This document shows, in pieces, positions 35,063-43,482 of a stretch of 64,000 bases of DNA. The DNA lies in assembly GCF_009176705.1 (NCBI RefSeq), contig NZ_AP021846.1, forward strand, positions 37,501-101,500. Direction: 5' to 3'. The notes beneath the pieces are model-generated. The model was given only the letters and a program-made list of their open reading frames with translations, was not told where the DNA came from and made no database searches. Each line of letters begins with the position of its first letter. The stretch's first letter is position 1. The translations under genes and the position numbers were made by a program. This DNA comes from Pseudoalteromonas sp. A25. GTDB taxonomy: Bacteria > Pseudomonadota > Gammaproteobacteria > Enterobacterales > Alteromonadaceae.

Positions 35063-35931
35063 CTCAGCATGACTAATGCAGCGGCAACACCGATGAGTAG
35101 CAAACCGATGTTGTCGCTCGCTTTAATAGGTTGTTTAAGCCAAAGCACGGCGATCAACATGGTAAAAAATACCTCGATTTGGCCGAGTGTTTTGACATAG
35201 GCAACATGCTGTAAGCTCATAGCGCTAAACCACCCAACAGAGCCCACAAAACTGGTAAAGCTGATGGCGCCTGTTAATGAACGTTTTTGCCAAAGTGCTT
35301 GCCATGTCTGTCTTTCTTTAATAGTTAGATATAAGCTCAAAATCACGGTTTGTGTGAACAAAACCAACAGTAACACCCACGCGGCACTATGCAAAAAGGG
35401 TAATCCAGTTGCCAAGCTGGCTTCTCTTACCCACAAAGACGTTAGAGCAAATGCGCTACCGCAGGCAATGCCAAGTAACGCCGTTTTAGGCGCAAATCGC
35501 TTTACACTAAAACCACTGAGCATCAGTACGGCAATGGCGCCGATAGCAACACCAAACCAACCAGTCACAGATAAAGATGAACCAAAAAGTGCCATACCTA
35601 ATATGGCGGCCATCAGCGCTTCACTTTTTGCTAAGCCTGCGCCTATTGCATAGTTGTTTTGCTTAAATAAAACTACCATGAGCCCGGTGGCAACAATTTG
35701 CATCATGCTGGCGCTGAGTACATAGGCCATCAATGAGCCATTTAAGGTTAAGGTGGGTACAGTTTGATATTGATATAAACACAGTAAATAAATTGCGGCT
35801 AATGGCACTGCCAGTAAAAATCGTGCGAGCGTAACGCCGGCAACACTTGCCGATTGACTTAATTGGCTTTGCAGCGCATTTCGCCATGCTTGCGAAAATG
35901 CAGCCAATACCGTGAAGGTTATCCAACCCAT
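35059..35931 (-). CDS. EamA-type DMT family transporter
   Basis: This 290-residue integral membrane protein has about ten hydrophobic helices in two repeated halves, the pattern of drug/metabolite transporters of the EamA family. The second half contains SLTGAISFTSFVGSVGWFSAMSLQHVAYVKTL and IEVFFTMLIAVLWLKQPIK, typical of the repeat. The substrate is unknown. It converges on the GNAT-nitrilase gene, the two sharing CTAG at 35059-35062 as overlapping stop codons. Confidence 0.9.
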   Translation of the reverse strand: MGWITFTVLAAFSQAWRNALQSQLSQSASVAGVTLARFLLAVPLAAIYLLCLYQYQTVPTLTLNGSLMAYVLSASMMQIVATGLMVVLFKQNNYAIGAGLAKSEALMAAILGMALFGSSLSVTGWFGVAIGAIAVLMLSGFSVKRFAPKTALLGIACGSAFALTSLWVREASLATGLPFLHSAAWVLLLVLFTQTVILSLYLTIKERQTWQALWQKRSLTGAISFTSFVGSVGWFSAMSLQHVAYVKTLGQIEVFFTMLIAVLWLKQPIKASDNIGLLLIGVAAALVMLS

Positions 35932-36090
35932 TGTATATCCATGTTGTTTTTTCTGAGTTTAACAATGCAGCGGCATATCTGCTAACCTGTTTTTCTCATA
36001 ATGAGCGCTTGAACAGTTAAAATGAGGTGCTCTATTGCAGTACGCTTATCACCTGTTATTTAAATACTTTATTTGATGACACACCATTTA

Positions 36091-36119
36091 GTCGCCTTTA
36101 GATTTGAGGCGGCTTTTTT
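36091..36119 (+). terminator. Orphan intrinsic terminator
   Basis: GTCGCCT (36091-36097) and AGGCGGC (36107-36113), with one G-T pair, form a seven-bp stem followed by six T residues. No plus-strand gene lies upstream: the previous gene is on the other strand and begins at 35931. It may end a small RNA or act as an attenuator in the leader of the MAPEG gene. Confidence 0.65.
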
Positions 36120-36174
36120 ATTTGGCTCATGCTAAGGTAGGGTTTTAAGAACAAAAATCACGCAAGGACTTGGT

Positions 36175-36558
36175 ATGACAACTATTTTAATTTGTGCGTT
36201 AATTGCTGTAATTTTACCATATTTGGCCAAAGCCCCGGTCGCTATTGCCATGAACCGCCTTGGCGGATACGACAATCAACACCCAAGGGCTCAGCAAGCT
36301 CAATTAACTGGTCTTGGTGCAAGGGCGCTGGCAGCGCATCAAAATAGTTTTGAATCATTAGCGGTATTTGCAGTGGCGGTTGCTGTGGTACTTGGCACAA
36401 ATACGATTGGCTCAACGGTGCAGTATCTTGCAATTGCTCACATTGTGGCGCGTGTTTTATACTGTGTTTTTTATTATCTCAATTTGCACCTGTTACGCTC
36501 ATTAGTTTGGGCGGTGGGTTTAGGGTGTGCGATAGCTATGATTGCTGTCAGTTTATAA
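36175..36558 (+). CDS. MAPEG family membrane protein
   Basis: This 127-residue protein has four hydrophobic segments and belongs to the MAPEG family (membrane-associated proteins in eicosanoid and glutathione metabolism). The family signature is visible: GARALAAHQNSFESLAVFAVAVAV and AIAHIVARVLYCVFYYLNL. Bacterial members are often of unknown substrate; some conjugate glutathione. AAGGAC lies a few bases before the ATG. A terminator-like hairpin separates it from the facing M56 gene. Confidence 0.9.
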   Translation: MTTILICALIAVILPYLAKAPVAIAMNRLGGYDNQHPRAQQAQLTGLGARALAAHQNSFESLAVFAVAVAVVLGTNTIGSTVQYLAIAHIVARVLYCVFYYLNLHLLRSLVWAVGLGCAIAMIAVSL

Positions 36559-36563
36559 TGCAA

Positions 36564-36593
36564 AGGCCAGTAACATAAAGTGGTTACTGGCCT
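36564..36593. terminator. Hairpin between MAPEG and M56 genes
   Basis: AGGCCAGTAAC (36564-36574) and GTTACTGGCCT (36583-36593) form a perfect 11-bp stem with an eight-base loop between two convergent genes. The T runs are short, so it is a likely but imperfect bidirectional terminator. Confidence 0.6.
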
Positions 36594-36625
36594 CAAAATT
36601 ACTCGCCTAATTAGGTGGGTGGTTT

Positions 36626-37843
36626 TTAATGTGCGACCTTAATGCGCTCATGCTTTACTTTTTTCTTAGTGGCTTCAGAGTACTCTCCTAACGCATAATC
36701 GAGTTGTACGACGTGACGCTGCGAAGTATCTGATGCACTGGTATATTGCCATTGACGCAGTGCGGTAATGGCACTTTGTTCAAACACCGCTTGGGGTTGT
36801 GCGTCGATCACTTCAATGTTGTTCGTATGACCACGCCCATCAATAGTAAATTGTAAGGTGACATACCCAGAAATACCTGCGTTCGCAGCCTCTGCAGGGT
36901 ACTTGGGCTCTATGCGCATAACTGGATGCGGTTTTCCTTCATGTTTATGTGCTTGTACTTCATTGGGCTTTGCAAGCGCCATAGCACTGAGTGATCCACA
37001 CGCTAGGGCGACGACTAAACATTTGGCACCCATGGATGCCCCCGATAACTTTTGTAAATGTAGTAATCTTTGTTTCATAGTGCTCTTATCTCCGTAGTAG
37101 CTATATGCTAAGGCGCTATTGCGGGCATTCTGTGCGCAACTTATCAGTGCTTTTGCATACATTAACTGTTGATGTGTTGATTTTTCTTGTAGTACTTTTT
37201 CGTCACATGCCAGTTCTTGGGCGCGACGAAAACTTTGGTAGCCCAGCCACATAATCGGATTAAACCAGCAAGCAATGCATAAAAGGATAAGCGCCATATT
37301 TGCAACGTTGTCGAAGCGGCGAATATGGGTATTTTCGTGCTCGAGTAATAGCTTGAAGGTTTCGTGGTCAAACTGTTTGTCGTAGTCATTGGGCAACACA
37401 ACAATCGGCTTCCATAAACCTATCACCATGGGGGTGCTTAATTGTGAGCTGACAAAAAGCGGCTGATCAAAAAAGGTGTTTTTAACGGCTTTAATATTTA
37501 GATCACGGCTAAATTTGTAATGCTGCCACCAAAGCATTAGCAGCAGTAGCATAACGATGGCGCTATACAAAGCGGTTGCACTAAATTGCCAAACTGCTGT
37601 GTGTTGCTGCAATTGTGGCGTTACCAGAAAATAGCTGATCGCATCATTGGTAATCGGCTTTAACTCACTGGGTAAGTTTAACGCGATAATACTCAGGGGA
37701 ATTATCCACCATAAGCTGTAAATTAATCGCGCGCCTAACTGGGCGGTGGCATGCTTTTGCAACAGTACTAAAATGATCATGATGGCGCTTAACACCATTT
37801 GCATATTGGGATTTAACAGCCACTCTAAATATGGATATAGCAT
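36626..37843 (-). CDS. BlaR1-like M56 peptidase with TonB domain
   Basis: This 405-residue membrane protein has N-terminal helices (about residues 13-30, 40-56, 88-106) and a cytoplasmic M56 metallopeptidase domain with the zinc motif HENTH (His169, Glu170, His173), a further helix (NMALILLCIACWFNPIMWLG), and the ligand-like glutamate in RAQELACDEKVL. After residue about 300 comes a TonB C-terminal domain (PKYPAEAANAGISGYVTLQFTI, ITALRQWQY). Classical BlaR1 proteins carry a penicillin-binding sensor there instead. It follows blaI by one base, so the pair is translated together. The sensed signal is unknown. Confidence 0.9.
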   Translation of the reverse strand: MLYPYLEWLLNPNMQMVLSAIMIILVLLQKHATAQLGARLIYSLWWIIPLSIIALNLPSELKPITNDAISYFLVTPQLQQHTAVWQFSATALYSAIVMLLLLMLWWQHYKFSRDLNIKAVKNTFFDQPLFVSSQLSTPMVIGLWKPIVVLPNDYDKQFDHETFKLLLEHENTHIRRFDNVANMALILLCIACWFNPIMWLGYQSFRRAQELACDEKVLQEKSTHQQLMYAKALISCAQNARNSALAYSYYGDKSTMKQRLLHLQKLSGASMGAKCLVVALACGSLSAMALAKPNEVQAHKHEGKPHPVMRIEPKYPAEAANAGISGYVTLQFTIDGRGHTNNIEVIDAQPQAVFEQSAITALRQWQYTSASDTSQRHVVQLDYALGEYSEATKKKVKHERIKVAH

Positions 37844-37844
37844 G

Positions 37845-38222
37845 TTACTTTCCTTGTTTTTGTTCCCACTGTTTGATGATCTGTTTTAACTCATCAATGT
37901 CTTGCTGAGACAGCTGCTCTGTTTTGGCAAAGCCGCTTACGAGCGGGGCTATTCGACCTCTAAAAAAGCGCTCTATAAAACTTTGGCTTTCTTTTAACGT
38001 GTATGCCTCGCGGCCAATGGTCGGGGAGTAAATGTACTCGCGCCCTTGTTTTTCAAAACTCACCGCTTGCTTTTTAACAAGGCGACTGACCAGTGTTTTA
38101 ATGGTTTTTTCATGCCATTGTGTATCGCTACTTAAACGCTGAATAATATCGCTGGCTTTAGCAGGGTGGCCTTGCCAGAGCGCTTCCATCACCGCAAATT
38201 CAGCTTTTGAAAGTTCAATCAT
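37845..38222 (-). CDS. BlaI/MecI/CopY family repressor
   Basis: This 125-residue winged-helix repressor matches the BlaI family: ELSKAEFAVMEALWQGHPAKASDII, the recognition-helix region QWHEKTIKTLVSRLVKKQAVSFEKQGREYIYSP, and a C-terminal dimerisation helix (FFRGRIAPLVSGFAKTEQLSQQDIDELKQII). It should bind palindromes of the form TACAnnTGTA; two of these lie in its own promoter at 38233-38269. Proteolysis by the cotranscribed M56 peptidase would then relieve repression, by analogy with BlaI-BlaR1. Confidence 0.93.
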   Translation of the reverse strand: MIELSKAEFAVMEALWQGHPAKASDIIQRLSSDTQWHEKTIKTLVSRLVKKQAVSFEKQGREYIYSPTIGREAYTLKESQSFIERFFRGRIAPLVSGFAKTEQLSQQDIDELKQIIKQWEQKQGK

Positions 38223-38232
38223 AATTACTGCC

Positions 38233-38283
38233 TACAAATGTAATCCTTAGGTTTAAGATTACACCTGTAGTCAATTCTGTCAA
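38233..38283 (-). promoter_or_regulatory. blaI-like promoter with two operators
   Basis: Two copies of TACAnnTGTA are present: TACAAATGTA (38233-38242) and TACACCTGTA (38260-38269), with centres 27 bases apart. On the minus strand TTGACA (complement of 38278-38283), a 16-base spacer and TAATCT (complement of 38256-38261) form a good promoter. The upstream operator overlaps the spacer and -10, the second lies between promoter and start codon. This fits autorepression by the BlaI-type protein encoded just downstream. The promoter sits nine bases from the stop codon of the RluF-like gene. Confidence 0.75.
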
Positions 38284-38291
38284 GTGTGTTT

Positions 38292-38981
38292 TTAATCTAG
38301 TTTAAGCGAAGTTACATTGATAGGTTGGTATTCATCTTCGGGCAAGGTGTTGGGTAGGGTGAAGTGTGCAATGCGTACGCGATAAAGATCTATTACTTTG
38401 TAGCCACAGTACTTTGCCATTTTACGAATTTGCCTATTGAGCCCTTGTTTAAGCACAATCTTAAAGCGCGTGGCATCTAATAAGCTCACTTGGCAGGGTA
38501 AGGTTATTTGCCCATCAACAGGCACACCCGATGCCATTTTTTGGCAAAATTCAGCGTCTAGCGGTCGGTCAACTTTAACCCAATATTCTTTTTCAACATG
38601 GTGATCTGGATGGATAAGACGTTGGCACAATTCACCATCGTTTGTAAGTAGTAACAAACCTCTTGAGTCTTTATCTAAGCGACCAATCGGATACACTCGC
38701 TGTGATGTTGGCAAGTGATGCAGGAGGCTACTGGGGTCGTCAGGCTTTAATTTACAATCTATGCCAACAGGCTTGTGGTAGGCATAGAGTACTTTGGCCG
38801 CAGGTCCACACACTTTTTTACCCAACACGAGTATCTCGTCTTGTTCACTGACATGATCAATATGATTGGCGGGGCGGCCATTCACTATGACGTCACCTGA
38901 GTCAATCAGGCGAGATGCTTGTCGGCGGGAGCATACTCCTGCATGGCTAAGGTATTTTGCGAGGCGCATTGGTTGGATCAT
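38292..38981 (-). CDS. rluF: RluF-type 23S rRNA pseudouridine synthase
   Basis: This 229-residue enzyme of the RsuA/RluB/RluE/RluF family has an N-terminal S4 RNA-binding domain (MRLAKYLSHAGVCSRRQASRLID) and the catalytic motif GRLDKDSRGLLLLTNDGEL with the essential aspartate; the KDS variant and QGLNRQIRKMAKYCGYKVIDLYRVRI match RluF better than RsuA. It isomerises uridine in 23S rRNA. The start is uncertain: ATG 38981 is chosen, with 38969 as an alternative; a longer frame from 39134 adds residues unlike the family. The gene precedes blaI on the same strand but the latter has its own promoter. Confidence 0.85.
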   Translation of the reverse strand: MIQPMRLAKYLSHAGVCSRRQASRLIDSGDVIVNGRPANHIDHVSEQDEILVLGKKVCGPAAKVLYAYHKPVGIDCKLKPDDPSSLLHHLPTSQRVYPIGRLDKDSRGLLLLTNDGELCQRLIHPDHHVEKEYWVKVDRPLDAEFCQKMASGVPVDGQITLPCQVSLLDATRFKIVLKQGLNRQIRKMAKYCGYKVIDLYRVRIAHFTLPNTLPEDEYQPINVTSLKLD

Positions 38982-39120
38982 TTGAAGAAATTCATCAAAA
39001 AATGAATGGACGAAATCATAATACACTTGAAACCCTATGTATTCATAAAAAATAATGGATGTATCAGCACGAAGTTTTAAGATAAGATATTTTACCTTTT
39101 TTAGGGATAAACAAGGTGCT

Positions 39121-39960
39121 ATGAAAAAAGCCATATTTACACTCGCGATTGGCGATAATCCAATGTACCAAGCTGCTATCTTGAGCTTTCAGCACTATGC
39201 AAAAAGGGTCGATGCCGACTTAATTGTGTCTGAAACTTTGCATTACCCCATCAAAATTAGCGAACCTAAATATGGTGCTAATCCTGCGTGGGCTGAAAAG
39301 CTTAGAATTGGTGAGCTACTGAAAGAATACGATAGGGTGCTTTACTTGGACGCAGATATTTTAGTATCACCTGACGCGGAAGATATTTTTAAAAAATATC
39401 AAGACTTAGACACTCTATATATGCTCAACGAAGGCGCAGTATGCGATCGCACACAAGAGCGTACACTGATTGAAGACCTATGTGGAAAAGTTGCTTGGCC
39501 GAGTGAAAAAGAGGCAAGTATTTATTACAATGTTGGCGTGATCCTCGCCTCTAAGCCTTGTAGATTATTTGAGTACGCAGATTTAGATGAGCTGCAATCT
39601 GTATGCAATGAAATTCGCTTTTATGAACAAACATTATTTAATTATCAGCTATTTAAGCACCAGCTAAAGCATGAGGCGCTGCCAAGCAGATTTAACAGAA
39701 TGGATATGTTTGGTAAAGAAGGGTATTTAGACGCCGACTTTATTCATTATGCAGGCCGAGGATATGCTAAAAACAATCGCCGTCGTGATGTGCAGTTTTT
39801 AAGAGATTTTGCAAAGTTATATCAGGGGATTGTACCTCGGCAAGACATTGAGCGTTTGCAGGGCGTTGCGTGGAACAACTTCTTAGAGGTGGTATATAAA
39901 AAGTACCCACTACCTAATTGGCTTGTTAAACTATGCAGTCAGCGATTTGTGCCACATTAG
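39121..39960 (+). CDS. GT8-like glycosyltransferase
   Basis: This 279-residue cytoplasmic protein begins MKKAIFTLAIGDNPMYQAA, the typical start of family 8-like glycosyltransferases, and carries the nucleotide-sugar and metal-binding DxD in EYDRVLYLDADILVSP (about residue 80). YYNVGVILAS and EQTLFNYQL match the acceptor-side motifs. ATG 39121 is preferred over the upstream frame start at 39055 because homology to the family begins there. The neighbouring reductase could act in sugar metabolism, but no operon is formed. The sugar and the acceptor are unknown. Confidence 0.85.
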   Translation: MKKAIFTLAIGDNPMYQAAILSFQHYAKRVDADLIVSETLHYPIKISEPKYGANPAWAEKLRIGELLKEYDRVLYLDADILVSPDAEDIFKKYQDLDTLYMLNEGAVCDRTQERTLIEDLCGKVAWPSEKEASIYYNVGVILASKPCRLFEYADLDELQSVCNEIRFYEQTLFNYQLFKHQLKHEALPSRFNRMDMFGKEGYLDADFIHYAGRGYAKNNRRRDVQFLRDFAKLYQGIVPRQDIERLQGVAWNNFLEVVYKKYPLPNWLVKLCSQRFVPH

Positions 39961-39969
39961 TGATCGAAC

Positions 39970-39997
39970 AGGGTTAATTTTATGAGAAATTAACCCT
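39970..39997. terminator. Bidirectional terminator
   Basis: AGGGTTAATTT (39970-39980) and AAATTAACCCT (39987-39997) form an 11-bp stem followed by a T run. It lies ten bases after the glycosyltransferase stop and before the reductase gene on the other strand. Confidence 0.9.
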
Positions 39998-40006
39998 TTT
40001 TTGTTA

Positions 40007-40876
40007 TTAGATTGCCGTTAAAACACTTTGAATCGCTTGCTTAAAGTCCCTACCATGAGCAATCCCTTGTGGTTTTAATCTTGAATCGGCCAGTGCACAA
40101 TCATGTGGACGAGCAGCACTTTGACTTGGTTCATCAAAAGGTTCTAGCAGCGATTTAGGGTAGCCTAAAATATCGGCCATAATGCAGGCCATATCATACT
40201 TACTCATTGCTTGATTATCGGAAATATGAAAAATTCCGCCCAAGTTTTCAGGGCACTTTAGTAAGTCTCTTAATGTAAATGCAATATCCTCTACATGGGT
40301 TGGATAACGCACCGCCCAGTTATCATGCTTTGTGGTTTCAGTCGCACTTATTTGGGTTGCGATCACTGATACCGCAGATTCAGCCAACTCAGACACATCG
40401 CCATACAAAACGGGCACACGTACCACACTGTGACGTGATGAATGTGCAAGTACTGCTTGCTCAGCTTGTTGTTTACTTTGCCCATACAGATTTAGTGGGT
40501 TTGTTTGCGCTGACTCTAGATATGGCGGCGCTTTGCCGTCAAACACATAATCAGTGCTGATAAAAATGAGCGCTATATCGCGCAGTGCGCATTGTTTGGC
40601 AAGAAACTCGCTGGCTGCAACATTAAGCGCAATGGTTTGCTCTGGCGCATTTTCACATACATCGGGTTTGCGTTCGGCTGCAGCATGAATTAAAGCATCA
40701 GGCTGGTGTAGCTCTAAAAAGTCAATCACCGCGTTTTGGTTGCCTAAGTCAAGTTGATATAGCGGGGCGGTTGCTCGGCTAAAACCGGTACCAACGACTT
40801 CAAAATCATTGACTAGGGTTGAGTAAAGTGTGCGACCAAGTAGTCCGGTTGCTCCGGTGAGCATTATTTTTTGCAT
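40007..40876 (-). CDS. RmlD-like SDR family oxidoreductase
   Basis: This 289-residue extended short-chain dehydrogenase has the nucleotide-binding motif MLTGATGLLGRTLYSTL near the N-terminus, LIHAAAERKPDVCENAPE, FISTDYVFDG, and the Tyr/Lys pair in NLYGQSKQQAEQAVL. It resembles dTDP-4-dehydrorhamnose reductase (RmlD) and the related human MAT2B group; the ERKPD motif recalls MAT2B. ATG 40876 is preferred because AAGGAA lies nine bases upstream; the upstream frame start at 40918 adds unrelated residues. No rml neighbours are present, so the substrate is open. Confidence 0.85.
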   Translation of the reverse strand: MQKIMLTGATGLLGRTLYSTLVNDFEVVGTGFSRATAPLYQLDLGNQNAVIDFLELHQPDALIHAAAERKPDVCENAPEQTIALNVAASEFLAKQCALRDIALIFISTDYVFDGKAPPYLESAQTNPLNLYGQSKQQAEQAVLAHSSRHSVVRVPVLYGDVSELAESAVSVIATQISATETTKHDNWAVRYPTHVEDIAFTLRDLLKCPENLGGIFHISDNQAMSKYDMACIMADILGYPKSLLEPFDEPSQSAARPHDCALADSRLKPQGIAHGRDFKQAIQSVLTAI

Positions 40877-41161
40877 AGCGGCTGGTTCCTTAAGCATCCA
40901 AAAAGGGCAAACAAACAACCCTTAGCTTAGCAAGATTAACTTATTGAAAAAACAAAATTATGTGTTCGATTACTCGGCTTTTCGCTGCCACCTTTTGGTC
41001 AAAAAGAGAATGGTTGGGCTTTTTGGGTGGCAAGCAGTCTGTATTCGATACTGCTATAGCTCACTGCCGTTATTCTATTTTGCTATCCGCTTTCACACGT
41101 ACGTTAAAATGTATCGTTTATGCAAATACATCGCGGCAACTTTTAACGCCAGTAATATTAC

Positions 41162-41860
41162 TTAAAAACACTGTAATTGTTTGATATCACTAATTTCTAT
41201 ATCCGCTAAACCTTGATAGCGATAGGCGCAGCTTTGATTGTTTAACCACACGCTATGGCAGCCTGCGTTATTAGCCCCTTGCACATCAGTATCTAAGCTA
41301 TCACCAATATGTAGTAACTGATCATGGCGTATATTTAATTGATTTACCGCGTTATGAAATAAATCACCATAAGGCTTTGACCTGCCGTCTTTGCCTGCTT
41401 GCAACACTAACGAGAATATACCTGCAAGATTAAATTGTTCGACGTCCACATTGCCATTGGTGATAGCGATAAGGGTATAGCGACGTTTTAGGTCGGTAAG
41501 CAATTCGATCACCGATGGACAGACACTAATTTGACTACGAGCATTGGCAAACGCGGCATAAGCATTGTGGGTATGTTCAAGCGCGTCATCATGGTTTAAT
41601 CCACACTCTAAAAACCCTAAGTAAAGTGCGCGTTGACGCCATAGTGTTACGTCATGCTGTAGTTCAGGGTTGTCTTTGAGCGCTTTGTTGCGGCATGCCA
41701 TCCAAAAGTGATTATCTTGATGAGGCCAGCCAGGCAAGTTTTTTAGGTAGTCGGCCTGAGCCCTCAATGCAGACGCTATGATAGGGTGGTTGTTATACAG
41801 GGTATCGTCTAAGTCAAAACTGAGGACTTTTATTTTGCCTATGGCACGGTTGAATTTCAT
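41162..41860 (-). CDS. yigB: YigB-type HAD phosphatase
   Basis: This 232-residue HAD-family phosphatase matches E. coli YigB: KVLSFDLDDTLYNNHPII with the nucleophile and acid aspartates, VTLWRQRAL, LIAITNGNVDVEQFNLAGIF with the motif II Thr region, GRSKPYGDLF with the motif III lysine, and LHIGDSLDTDVQGANNAGCHSVWL with the motif IV aspartates. YigB dephosphorylates a riboflavin-pathway intermediate and FMN. It is the last gene of the conserved dapF-DUF484-xerC-yigB order, 44 bases after xerC. Confidence 0.92.
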   Translation of the reverse strand: MKFNRAIGKIKVLSFDLDDTLYNNHPIIASALRAQADYLKNLPGWPHQDNHFWMACRNKALKDNPELQHDVTLWRQRALYLGFLECGLNHDDALEHTHNAYAAFANARSQISVCPSVIELLTDLKRRYTLIAITNGNVDVEQFNLAGIFSLVLQAGKDGRSKPYGDLFHNAVNQLNIRHDQLLHIGDSLDTDVQGANNAGCHSVWLNNQSCAYRYQGLADIEISDIKQLQCF

Positions 41861-41904
41861 GATAACTCGTCTATTTACTTAATTATGCACATTGTAGCAA
41901 AGCA

Positions 41905-42837
41905 TTAATCTTCTTTAGAGGGGCGCTTTTTGGCTCTTGGGTGTGCTTGGTCGTACACTTTAGCGAGATGTTGAAAGTCTAAATGTGTGTACACTTGTGT
42001 TGCAGACAGGCTGGTATGGCCTAACATTTCTTGTATGGCACGTAAGTCGCCGCTTGACTCGAGCATATGGCTGGCAAACGAATGGCGTAGTTTATGTGGG
42101 TGGATAGGTGTACTGATACCTTGTTTTATACCCCATTCTTTCATCCGTTCTCGTACATGGCGAATGGAGATCCTTTGCTTGCGTTTGCTTAAAAACACAG
42201 CCATCTCACCTTCACTAGAGAATTGAGATCTTAATAACAACCACCGTTCTAACGCTTGTAGTGCCTTGCCCCCCACGGGGATAATTCGCTCTTTATTGCC
42301 TTTACCTAACACTCGGATCTCGCCGTCGCGTATATCGCCAATATTAACATTAACGAGCTCGCTAATTCGCAAACCACTTGAGTACATAAGCTCCATCATT
42401 GCCTTGTCTCTTATGGCTAAAATATCATCATCGTTAATTGATAGCAGTTGTGCCATTTGATCGACATCGAGGTTTTTAGGCAGCGGTTTATCAAATTTTG
42501 GACCTCTGATAGTGTCCCCTGGGTTGGTAAATGCGCTATTTGGCGAGTGCTTGGCTTTGAGGTATTTATATAAGCTACGAATACAACTGAGTTTTAGGTT
42601 GATACTGCGCGGGTTATATTGTTTACCACGTAGGTGCATACTATAGCGACGAATTTGTTCACTACTGACCGCCAGCCAATCAGTGGCGTTGGGGGCAAAG
42701 TAGTGGGCAGCTTGTAGCAGTTGAGTACGGTATTGGCTTAAGGTATGTGCTGAGTATTGTTTTTCATGGCGTAGATAAGCCATAAACGTATCGATGGGCT
42801 GAAGCCACTGTGCGTTTAATGCGTTATCATCAGCCAT
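41905..42837 (-). CDS. xerC: Tyrosine recombinase XerC
   Basis: This 310-residue site-specific recombinase resolves chromosome dimers at dif together with XerD. The N-terminal core-binding domain is followed by the catalytic domain with Arg in SSGLRISELVNV, Lys in GKGNKERIIPVG, His-x-x-Arg in HPHKLRHSFASHM, the second His in LGHTSLSATQVY and the nucleophile Tyr in VYTHLDFQHL. It follows the DUF484 gene by three bases, as in enterobacteria. The length is normal for XerC. Confidence 0.96.
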   Translation of the reverse strand: MADDNALNAQWLQPIDTFMAYLRHEKQYSAHTLSQYRTQLLQAAHYFAPNATDWLAVSSEQIRRYSMHLRGKQYNPRSINLKLSCIRSLYKYLKAKHSPNSAFTNPGDTIRGPKFDKPLPKNLDVDQMAQLLSINDDDILAIRDKAMMELMYSSGLRISELVNVNIGDIRDGEIRVLGKGNKERIIPVGGKALQALERWLLLRSQFSSEGEMAVFLSKRKQRISIRHVRERMKEWGIKQGISTPIHPHKLRHSFASHMLESSGDLRAIQEMLGHTSLSATQVYTHLDFQHLAKVYDQAHPRAKKRPSKED

Positions 42838-42840
42838 TTT

Positions 42841-43464
42841 TTAGGCCAAGGCGCTTAAGCGCACCTGTAATGTAGTGACAAACTCTTGCATGAATAACGT
42901 GTCATTAGTGGGAGCAAAATGCTCAGCATGGTTGCTGGCAAAGGCCAAAATGGCATCGGGTGCAGCGTTGTCGCCGAGTAAATATAATGCCACAGACTGA
43001 ATAGACTCCTCTTGAGACCAAATAATGCGTTGCTCTTGTTGTGACAATCGACCTAGGTATACACCGTTTTGTAAACGTGCTTGTTTTAATTCGGCGAACT
43101 TATTTTCATAAGGGAGTAGTTTACAGCTAACAATGTTAGGTTGTTGGCATAGCGTTTGGGCAAGTTTTTGAGCCAGCTCGTCTATGCTGTTGCAGCACCA
43201 GAGTTGCCTCTGGCACTCGCTGAGCAATCTAAAAATTTGTTCATTTTCGGTTGCACTACGAGTCATGGCTGCTATTTGCTGTTTTAGCTGGGTATTGTGT
43301 TCTCGTAATAAACGTTGCTGCTGTAGTGCTAGGTTGGGTAATCCGACACTCTGGCCGTGTAAGTCTAAATCGAGCAAAACATAAGGGTGTTTGAGTAAAA
43401 AATCGGGATGATGACTTAAATAATCACAAATTAACTGTTCATCAATGTTGTTTATGTTACTCAT
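42841..43464 (-). CDS. yigA: DUF484 family protein (YigA-like)
   Basis: This 207-residue protein of the DUF484 family begins with an acidic helical segment and DEQLICDYLSHHPDFLLKHPYVL, followed by a coiled coil (LQQQRLLREHNTQLKQQI) and a GAF-like C-terminal half. The function is unknown. It sits between dapF and xerC, as in E. coli, 19 bases after dapF and three before xerC, which supports the name. It lies within a tight operon. Confidence 0.9.
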   Translation of the reverse strand: MSNINNIDEQLICDYLSHHPDFLLKHPYVLLDLDLHGQSVGLPNLALQQQRLLREHNTQLKQQIAAMTRSATENEQIFRLLSECQRQLWCCNSIDELAQKLAQTLCQQPNIVSCKLLPYENKFAELKQARLQNGVYLGRLSQQEQRIIWSQEESIQSVALYLLGDNAAPDAILAFASNHAEHFAPTNDTLFMQEFVTTLQVRLSALA

Positions 43465-43482
43465 ATCTACACCTTTTGTATT

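Noticed and set aside
38292..39134. Longer start for the pseudouridine synthase that would overlap the glycosyltransferase gene
   Set aside because: The extra 51 residues do not fit the S4 domain family, and trimmed starts remove the overlap.
40944..41184. Overlapping 73- and 74-residue plus-strand frames
   Set aside because: No ribosome-binding site, poor composition, and the two overlap in different frames; probably chance.
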